NCBI GenBank assembly: GCA_963971405.1
Contig: OZ020488.1
Span: forward strand, 31,639,089-31,703,088
Direction of reading: 5' to 3'
DNA length: 64,000 nucleotides
From: Psococerastis gibbosa
Lineage: Eukaryota; Arthropoda; Insecta; Psocodea; Psocidae
Part shown: piece by piece, positions 57,082-64,000 of the stretch
Numbering within the stretch: position 1 is the first letter of the stretch
How the letters are laid out: each line of letters begins with the position of its first letter
The notes under the pieces: generated by a model
Told to the model about the DNA's origin: nothing
What the model saw: only the letters and a program-made list of their open reading frames with translations
Databases searched by the model: none
Translations under genes and position numbers: made by a program

Positions 57082-57398
57082 GGCGGGGTTTCCACCGACC
57101 GGCTAGGGCTAATTACAAAAACGGTGACATGGTAGCAGACATTCAAGACGCGTTTCCACCGACCCCGCATTACAGAATGCAAATGACATTGACGGAAATG
57201 TTTGTTTTACTCTATGCCATAGTTACTATTGATCAATGATCATAGAGTAAAATCACAAACAAACAAACTAAAATTAAGAAATGGCGTCATGGGATATGCT
57301 AAGTACAAACATTTTAATAGATTTCTATAAAAGGAAAAATTCTAATTTCCGTCAATGTCATGTGCATTCTGCAATGTGAGGTCGGTGGAAACCCCGCC
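57082..57398. mobile_element. Chimeric MITE: outer left end, inner right end
   Basis: The left terminus GGCGGGGTTTCCACCGACCG and TAGGGCTAATTACAAAAACG belong to the outer arm of the double-ended family; the right terminus AGGTCGGTGGAAACCCCGCC is the inner arm. Flanking TAA is present on both sides (57079-57081, 57399-57401). ACTTAGGCG is missing at the left outer/inner junction near 57150. Core ATG at 57281 opens MASWDMLSTNILIDF. Confidence 0.88.
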
Positions 57399-57509
57399 TA
57401 ACTAGAGATTTGGCTGATAAGAGAGGGGGGGGGGCAATGGTCATCCAACCAAACCACCGGAGACCTCAAACAGTCCAAATCTAATGCTGACATCTCATAA
57501 CGGCATGTA
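57399..57509. other. Unannotated spacer with poly-G near 57426
   Basis: Nothing else is recognised. Confidence 0.4.
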
Positions 57510-57640
57510 AAACTTCGATGGCAAGGAGGTAGCGTGCTTGTACTTGTTTAAGTCTCTAAATGCCATGCGATCGGAGACGTGTCGTATCACACAACACGGG
57601 TACTAACCTACAGAGGCGCTGAAGAGGTCAATCGGACACA
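57510..57640 (+). repeat. SINE family 2, copy 1
   Basis: TTCGATGGCAAGGAGGTAGC, GTGCTTGTACTTG, CATGCGATCGGAGACGTGTC, AACACGGGTACTAACCTACA and GAGGCGCTGAAGAGGTC match 63365-63525 in the same order. The GATGGCCAGGTGGTAGCG form at 63 kb resembles a Pol III A box; the B box is less clear. Confidence 0.7.
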
Positions 57641-57714
57641 TTCATTAAATTGTTTGAAGGTATTAACCTTTTCTAAAATAAAATATAAAAAAATAAAATA
57701 AAAACGGCATTTTG

Positions 57715-58335
57715 AATATCTACGGGAATGTGGTCGTCTACCTAGGAACATAAGTAAACAACACCAATAAAATTAGCGACGACATAGAAGAATAATAGCA
57801 ACTAACAGAGCATACTTCGCGAACCTGAAATTACTCAAGTCAAGACTTATATCCAGACACACTAAATTAAGGGGCTATAAAACCCTTATGGGGCTATTGC
57901 AACATACGGCTCGGTGACCTGGAACCTATATCTGTCAATGACGCAGACAGACTGAGAGTATTGGAAAGAAAGATAATGAGGATCTATGGACGAAGACAGA
58001 GAGTGGCGCATAAGAAACAACGCCGAAAAAGACGCAATACTCAACGGAGAAGACATAGTACGGTTCATAAAAGCGCAACACATAAGATAGCTGGGACACG
58101 TCGTATGAATGTCAGACGACCGCATGCCGAAAAAGATGTACAAAGCAAGCATGACAGGAAGACGACTGGCCGGATGTCCTCGAAAACCCTGGAAGGATGA
58201 GCTGGAAATTGATCTTCGCGAGTTGGGATTCCGTAGACGGTGGAGCGCTGTTCAAAACCGAGATGAATGGAGGAGCGTTGTCGAGCAGGCCACCAAGGGC
58301 TGTAGAGCCAGAAGAAGATGTGAAGGTGGTTCATT
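57715..58335 (+). mobile_element. Non-LTR ORF2 thumb and C-terminal tail
   Basis: With frameshifts the plus strand reads [19 protein letters not shown] and [13 protein letters not shown]; then YGSVTWNL and ERKIMRIYGRRQ; then EWRIRNNAEKDAI and DIVRFIKAQHIR. From about 58109 the frame is open: MSDDRMPKKMYKASMTGRRL, CPRKPWKDELEIDLRELG, QNRDEWRSVVEQATKG. This is the thumb-to-end region of a common animal LINE (YGSETW...GHV.RM...R.PKK...G.R..GRPRK.W.D....DL...G...RD.WR..V..A). It lacks the catalytic palm, so it is a 3' fragment. Confidence 0.78.
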
Positions 58336-58854
58336 GCATTTTTCAAAAATAGGCAGACCGCATAGCGTCACAAGTCTTTACACCGTGTTACTTGCATCAA
58401 GAAGCTTATGGGGCTAGGCATGAGCAAGCCCCTTAATGTCAGCTGTAATTCTGGTGGAGACGGGCAATGATGGATGGGGTAATCCTCTCTAGACCTTACA
58501 CAAAATGATTGATGGCGCCGAAATGACGACAAATGTCTGCACTTACTGATGCCTTGTATAGGGAGCTCGTCTTACGCAATTATTAATAATATTAAGCAAA
58601 TAATTATAGTCTAGTAATTAGTTTCTGCCAGTGACGGCTCCCAGTGCTCAAATCGGGAAGAGCAGCATAAAAATTGTCTGCAATACCTTATTTTTCAGTG
58701 AAAGAAACATGTGTAATGTGGCCTATGCTCACCGATCCGTAAGTCGTGAATTCTATCCTACAGCGGGCTCTATTAAATTATATATTAAATTTTTTATTAT
58801 TTATATTATATATCTATTGTATTTTCCTAATTAATTATTACGAGTATGAAGCGG
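58336..58854. other. Unannotated
   Basis: GGGGCTATAAAACCCTTATG at 57871 has an echo GCTTATGGGGCTAGG...CCCCTTAATG at 58403-58437. Nothing else is recognised. Confidence 0.4.
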
Positions 58855-58935
58855 TTAAGCGAGTCTCTACACACCTTGCGATCGGAGACGTGTCGTAACT
58901 CGACACAAGCACCTATTGGGTTACTCAGGTGGGTG
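58855..58935 (+). repeat. SINE family 2, partial copy 2
   Basis: GCGAGTCTCTACACACCTTG then CGATCGGAGACGTGTCG matches the middle of the 63 kb copy. The 5' head is replaced by unrelated sequence. Confidence 0.6.
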
Positions 58936-58949
58936 TAAAAAATAAATAA

Positions 58950-60440
58950 TAAATAAATATATTTCTGTTACATTATACAATACCGTTCAAGTACAAGAGA
59001 GTATAAAATAAAATCGTCAAAAATATCGTCAAAATCAGGTAGTTTTGTCATTGCCATTGTGCTAGTGCCTCAATGACAGTGTAGAAAGCCCTCTCTAAAG
59101 AGATGGTTTCTAAGCAATTTATGGAAGTTAGCAGCATTTCAGCAGTTCAATCGGGAGTTTGCTAATGCAGGCGAAACCTTGTAGTATAGGATCCAGTCGC
59201 TCACACTTGGCTGTGCGTGGCGCTGGCCTTACAAGGTCTCCCCGTTGCCTCGTGTTGTAGGTGTGGGTGTCCCCGTTTTGTTTAAATGTCCCCCACACCT
59301 CAGGCTTTAAGATATGTAAAATGTATCTTAATATGTGCAGACTTGGGGCTGTCATGAATTTTAATGATTTGAAGTGAGAGCGACAACTGTAACGAGGTCC
59401 CAGTTTTAGCATGTAGCGCTCTCCCTTCTTTTGGAGCCTGAGTACAGCGTCCATGTTCCCTACGGAGGTCCCTCCACAGGCCAATATGCCGTAGTTTAAT
59501 TGGCTCATTACGAGTGAGTGGTAGGTCTGGAGAGTTACCTCCGGAGGACACACTGAGCTAAGGCGCCTGACTTCAAAGAGGCCACTATTTAGTTTTTTTA
59601 GTAGCTCAGCCACGTGTTTGTTCCAGTTTCAGTCCTTATCAACATGCATTCCTAAGAATCTGACGCTGTCGGTTGCAGTTACTGGTTGTCCTACGTGGGT
59701 ATATGTCAAGCTCAGGTTGGGAGTTAGAGAACACTGTTAGTTGCGTTTTTGTTTCGTTTAGCAAGAAGCCCATGTGTGGCAAATTCGAGTCCTATGTCAT
59801 CCAGCTTTTTAGTGCACTTTATCGCAGTTTATTCTATTGAAGGACCAGTTATGATCAGCGTAGTATCGTCCGCGAACATCAGCCTTTTGTTTTCTTTACT
59901 TTCAAGTAGTGAGTTGACATGGGGTAGATAGTAAAGTGGTCCCATAACGGAGCCTTGCCCTACGCCTATGTTGTTTGTAGCTACTTCTGATTGGTAATCC
60001 TCTGTCTGATCTTCCACTTCTGGATTTTGCTCTTGGATTTCTACGTATTGTTTTCGGTCAGATAGGAAGCTTGCGATCCAGTTTAATGCTTCTCCTCGTA
60101 TACAGTAGCACACTAGCTTTTCCAGTAGTAGTTTATGCTGTACGCAGTCGAATGCGGCTGTGAGATCTAGATAAGCGCCTATTATGATGAGCTTTTTGAC
60201 TTAATATGCATGCTCGAGTGCTTTGATGACAGCGTCAGTTGTTGATTTACCCTTTTGAAACCCCAACTGATTAGGACTTATTATGCGGTGTTTCCAAGGA
60301 AAGCTAATAATCTTTTGACGAAAACCTTTTCAAAGACCTTTGAAAAATAGAGTTAAGCGCTATTGACCTATACTGGTTTATGTCTGTTTTTTTACCTTTG
60401 TTTTTGTATATTGGCCTATTTTCGCTGTTTTGCACTCTGC
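58950..60440 (-). mobile_element. LINE reverse transcriptase to 3' tail, 5' truncated
   Basis: Reading minus from 60430: PIYKNKGKKTDINQYRSIAL (fingers), FEKVFVKRLLAFLG, NQLGFQKGKSTTDAVIKAL, an in-frame stop, GAYLDLTAAFD at 60147-60176 (motif A Asp). GVGQGSVMGPL follows, then RLMFADDTTLI near 59865-59885 (catalytic FADD box). After a frame break near 59700: VTATDSVRFLGMHVDKD. Then an open 161-codon frame (59613-59128): LNSGLFEVRRLSSVCPPEVT ... SQLNYGILACGG, the thumb and connection. The 3' UTR ends in (AAATA)n-like sequence at 58946-58975. Family is CR1/Jockey-like. It once made DNA from its RNA at a nicked target; stops and frameshifts make this copy dead. Sister 3' end at 24233-24930. Confidence 0.88.
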
Positions 60441-60539
60441 CTCACTCGGTTCGGCTGGTCTTTATTTTCATGTTCTCTGTTACTTAACTAATGTATGTAT
60501 GTATTTAATATTTATCGATACATTAATCTAAATCCTAAA

Positions 60540-60627
60540 TTCTCGCGTTTTGCTCGGTGTGCTACCACAACAGCGTCTCCCGGCCCGGATCTACAGTTCC
60601 AGCTTCTTCGCCGCCACCGAACAAGGT
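60540..60627 (+). CDS. Weak candidate GC-rich exon with GTAAGT donor
   Basis: A GC-rich stretch (TCTCCCGGCCCGGATCTACA...CGCCGCCACCGAACAAG) ends at a consensus donor AAG|GTAAGTG (GT at 60626). Two frames are open across it and no ATG is present, so it could be a 5' UTR or internal exon, or the 5' leader of a retroelement. No product can be named. Confidence 0.25.
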
Positions 60628-61769
60628 AAGTGTACCCTTACCACGCCTTACCACGCCTAGTCGCGTCTAATAGTGTGGTGTCTAATTTGCGCATAAAGAA
60701 CAGATTTCATAATATTTTGAAACAAAGAATGGTCGTGTATTTCTGAAGAAATTAATGCATTTTTTGTTCCACACTCGCAAAGATATGATTGTTGTTAAAT
60801 TCGTTAATAATAATAATGTAGCTAATGCAAGAAATACACATTTTTTAAGTGAAGTGCGCATGAAGTGGATTAACCATCTATTAGCTGGTCAGCAACGGAC
60901 AGGCGTTGGATAAAGGATGAAGTGCATTAAACCAATTTTATGGAATATAGGTCAATCAGTAGAGGAGCTTTTTAGAGAAAGCTTGCATTTTTTTAAATTT
61001 TATTTTTACATCTGTGGGACGAGAAATTAATAAATAACAATAGCAATAAAACCTGTCTCTTAATTTATTAATGAACTTGATTCACGTTTTAGTAGAGAGG
61101 TTACTTATTCATCGGCCTCTAGAGGATGCAAATTATTCTTAACCAGATTGCCAACCTTTGGAGCCACACGTGAACCGACACACACGTTGATCTACAGTCC
61201 TCCCGTGACTGACATTTGCTAATAACTTTACGTATTGTGACACCGCGGGCGGAGGTCATCGCGCCTCGGCCTCGCAGGTCAGCTAACGGTATCTTGGCTG
61301 CTGAATATTTTTGAATTATGTTGAAACGACCCCAATATTACTGTTTGCAAATGTTCAGATCAGATCAACGGCGGCCTATAAGATCAAAATATCGTCAGAG
61401 GAGGTATGTCCCAATATGCAATAGTCAGCAGATATTATTGGCTTATAAAGTGGAAATAACGTCAAAGGGGGAATAGAATAGAAAAGAATATAGTGTATTT
61501 CTGTTGGTGTGGCAAGACACATACAGATAGAAACCCGTCATGTTGCATGTATACATTAAGATAAGTAATAACTTAAATGTAGAACAAATATAAATTAAAA
61601 AACTTAAACAACAGTATATGGTCGAATACAAATACAATAGATTTTACTATGCACTCATCTCAGATCCCCAATATCATAATACTCGTGGATTCCCTCTTCA
61701 ATTGAGTTCAATCAGATAATCTTTAAGTCGGGCCCTTAAATTATTACTCTTTGCAGGTCCCTTGGCATC
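60628..61769. other. Unannotated
   Basis: AT-rich with a GC-richer patch at 61145-61290 (ACACCGCGGGCGGAGG). No gene is recognised. Confidence 0.4.
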
Positions 61770-61772
61770 TTA

Positions 61773-62163
61773 GGCGGGGATTCCACCGACCGGCTAGGGC
61801 TAAATACAAAAACGGTGACGTGGTAGCAGACATTCAAGACTTAGGCGAGGTTTCCACCGACCTCGCATTGTAGAATGCAAATGACATTGACGGAAATGTT
61901 TGTTTTCCTCTATGCTATAGTTAAAATTGATCAATGATCGTACAGTAAAATCACAAACAAACTAAAATTAAAAAATGGCGTCATGGGATGTGTTAATTAC
62001 AAACATTTTAATAGATTTCTATAAAAAGAAAAACAAACATTTCCGTCAATGTCAATTGCATTCTGCAATGCGAGGTCGGTGGAAACCCCGCCTAAGTCTT
62101 GAATGTCTGCTACCATGTCACCGTTTTTGTATTTAGCCCTAGCCGGTCGGTGGAATCGCCGCC
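61773..62163. mobile_element. Double-ended palindromic MITE, copy 3 (391 bp)
   Basis: GGCGGGGATTCCACCGACCG to GGTCGGTGGAATCGCCGCC; TTA flanks on both sides (61770-61772, 62164-62166). Inner pair 61844-62092 (GGCGAGGTTTCCACCGACCT). Core ATG at 61975 opens MASWDVLITNILIDFYKKKN. Confidence 0.92.
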
Positions 62164-62635
62164 TTATTAGAGGCCAACGTATACCTAGGGTCTAGGGAAA
62201 GGGACCACCAGCCGCCAGGAGTGTTATTTAAGATTTTTTTTGGCTGGTGGCGTCAACTTGGGGTATAGGTACTGGCAATGAGGTTCATTTGTCACGCCAT
62301 TTTGTAGATGGCAGCACCAGTTGCAATGATATCAAAGCGTTGATTTTTCCATAAGCCTCAAAATTATTTTTAATTACGTGTTATTTTAAAGTGATATTTT
62401 TCTATAAATCATGGCGAATATATGTATTAAATTATATGCTGCGAAATAAGGTCCAGGCACAGTAAAAATATTATAAAAAATATTAAAAGAATTAACTAGA
62501 TGCTAAGAGCTTAGTTTTCACATGCAAACTACGGCCATTTAGAATAATATGGATATCGGTTTGTCGTCAGCGAACCTAGTGACCAAAACTGTTCCTACAG
62601 AACCTCACACTCTACTAGACTTGCGTTAAGGCGCC
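62164..62635. other. Unannotated spacer between two double-ended MITEs
   Basis: No gene seen. Confidence 0.45.
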
Positions 62636-62639
62636 CATT

Positions 62640-63004
62640 CCACCGACCGGCTAGGGCTATTTTTACAAAAACGGTGACGTGGTAGCAGACATGCAAGACT
62701 TAGGTGGCGCTCCACCGACCTCGCATTGCAGAATGCAAATGACATTGACGGAAATTAGATTTTTTCTTTTATAGAAATCTATTAAAATGTTTGTACTTAA
62801 CATATCTCATGACGCTATTTTTTAATTTCAGTTTGTGATTTTACTGTATGATCATTGATCAATTTTAACCATGGCATAGAGGAAAAAAACATTTCCGTCA
62901 ATTCTGCAATGCGAGGTCGGTGGAAACCCCGCCTAAGTCTTGAATGTCTGCTACCACGTCACTGTTTTTGTAAATAGCCCTAGCCGGTCGGTGGAATGGG
63001 CGCC
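62640..63004. mobile_element. Double-ended palindromic MITE, copy 4 (365 bp)
   Basis: GGCGCCCATTCCACCGACCG to its complement. Left flank TAA (62637-62639), right flank TTA (63005-63007), so the duplication is mismatched. Inner pair 62703-62933. The core is inverted relative to copy 3, and the ORF start is destroyed on the minus strand (ATA at 62818 and TGA at codon 4). Confidence 0.9.
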
Positions 63005-63007
63005 TTA

Positions 63008-63364
63008 TGAAGGCATATTAAATAAGTTATAGCTACAAAATTTCGTCTGAATGCACTTGGATTTTTTTTCCCCAAAAGATTAGGGATCATCGATCCACAC
63101 TATGTATAGTAAATAAGATTTTATGTCTACATTTTTATTCATATCAGTGGATCCCAACCAGTGACAGTCTGCTGACTAAGACGGACAATGTGTCGCTGCT
63201 TATTTTATATGGTTTTAATGTTATATGGTTTTAATGTGAAACTTGGGCACGCATGTTTTTTACAAGTTTTTGAATTCTCGGCTTAATGCTCTTGTTAATA
63301 GCAACTCTTAAGTCACTGCAGGCATTCTCGCGGACCACCGGTTGGGACCACTGATTTATATTAT
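63008..63364. other. Unannotated
   Basis: A short direct repeat TTATATGGTTTTAATGT lies at 63205-63236. No gene seen. Confidence 0.4.
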
Positions 63365-63525
63365 ATATCGGCTTCGATGGCCAGGTGGTAGCGTGCTTGC
63401 ACTTGTGCGAGTCTCTACATGCCATGCGATCGGAGACGTGTCGAAACTCAACACGGGTACTAACCTACAGAGGCGACTGAAGAGGTCCATCGGATACATT
63501 CATTAACGATTAGCCTTTTTTTTTT
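63365..63525 (+). repeat. SINE family 2, copy 3 (most complete)
   Basis: CGGCTTCGATGGCCAGGTGG (A-box-like), TAGCGTGCTTGCACTTGTGC, CATGCGATCGGAGACGTGTC, GGGTACTAACCTACAGAGGC and GACTGAAGAGGTCCATCGGA. It ends in a T-rich tail at 63507-63520. A short piece of the head (CTTGTACTTGTGCGAGTCTC) also occurs at 32771-32790. Confidence 0.7.
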
Positions 63526-63530
63526 ATAAA

Positions 63531-64000
63531 ATATATAGTTGCACTAGTCCCTATACAGTATACTAGCAAGCAAATAATCTCTTTGTTGAACATACAATAC
63601 GATACAATTGATGGAATGATATGAGAACTTTCTCCAATTCTTTATGCATCATAGCCCCTGGCCCTTCGCCCCTACCCTAATCATTTAATCATTGTCGATA
63701 TTGCCATTGCGCTTTTAGTCTTTTGTGCACACAACCGCTCGAAAGCCGGCAACAGGATGGCCCGCTGAACAATAGGTGGCATTGTAGCGGTGCTAATCAA
63801 CATGGCGTTCCCTATTAAAACTCAATTTGGTCTCTCCACTTGGCAGTCATCAAGAGAGGTGCATTGTTTCGCTGTCCACCGCCTTCTAGGAACGTTCCGC
63901 CGTGCTGGGCCTGTTAATGGACTCGCGTTGATCGGGGTTCCGATAACTGTAATGAAGGGGTTCGAGACAGCTCTGTGCTAACTGGAGATTTGCATTACAT
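63531..64000. other. Unannotated; GC-richer end of window
   Basis: An ATG in good context (CAACATGGCGTTCC) at about 63804 opens a frame to 63981 inside a GC-richer stretch, with no recognised domain. It could be the start of a gene that continues beyond the window, but nothing supports this strongly. Confidence 0.25.

Noticed and set aside
25872..63004. CRISPR-like interspersed palindromes
   Set aside because: The palindromes are dispersed single insertions with target duplications, differ in size, and the genome is eukaryotic.

Overview
The window is eukaryotic, almost certainly from an invertebrate metazoan and perhaps an arthropod. It is AT-rich and its only convincing protein signals are decayed retrotransposon fragments. 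There are no operons, no dense ORFs, no rRNA and no functional tRNA gene. The repeat set is non-LTR retrotransposon tails, a Penelope-like element with a GIY-YIG endonuclease, tRNA-derived SINEs, hAT-like MITEs with 8-bp target duplications, and TTA/TAA-targeting palindromic MITEs. That set fits an invertebrate genome; the species cannot be named from the sequence.

Layout. 1-10 kb is mostly unannotated AT-rich DNA with a GTAGTT-type satellite (2721-2901), several tRNA-type SINEs, one hAT-like MITE (5404-5581) and a near-perfect 126-bp-arm foldback (7122-7467). The best host-gene candidate is a minus-strand first coding exon at 10458-10673 that ends in a consensus GTAAGT donor. 11-25 kb holds hAT-like MITEs with poly-G tracts, a second foldback (13211-13403), a 359-bp element with 30-bp terminal repeats plus a degraded sister, an inverted SINE dimer, and a LINE 3' end split by an insertion with a 12-bp target duplication (24540-24762). 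25-44 kb contains 140-bp palindromic MITEs, the Penelope-like remnant, several non-LTR C-terminal remnants, a 47/81-bp VNTR, and a 1.4-kb MITE-like element (37219-38607) that carries both a nested MITE and a LINE tail. 44-54 kb has more MITEs, a hAT-in-hAT nest whose empty site is visible in a paralogue at 27 kb, an RNase H LINE remnant and a duplicated reverse-transcriptase remnant. 54-64 kb is dominated by four further copies of a distinctive double-ended MITE and a 1.5-kb reverse-transcriptase remnant.

The most interesting system is a superfamily of palindromic elements with GGCG...CGCC termini and TTA/TAA target duplications (16472, 25872, 30438, 35224, 37219, 37251, 44322, 45977, 54183, 57082, 61773, 62640). 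Otherwise different members share a GACGTGGTAGCAGACAT module. The larger ones carry a second terminus-like motif inside each arm. Their core keeps a short ORF start (MASWDMLITNILIDF...) that looks like the beginning of a Myb/SANT-type DNA-binding protein. This suggests internal-deletion derivatives of a PIF/Harbinger-like autonomous transposon not present here.
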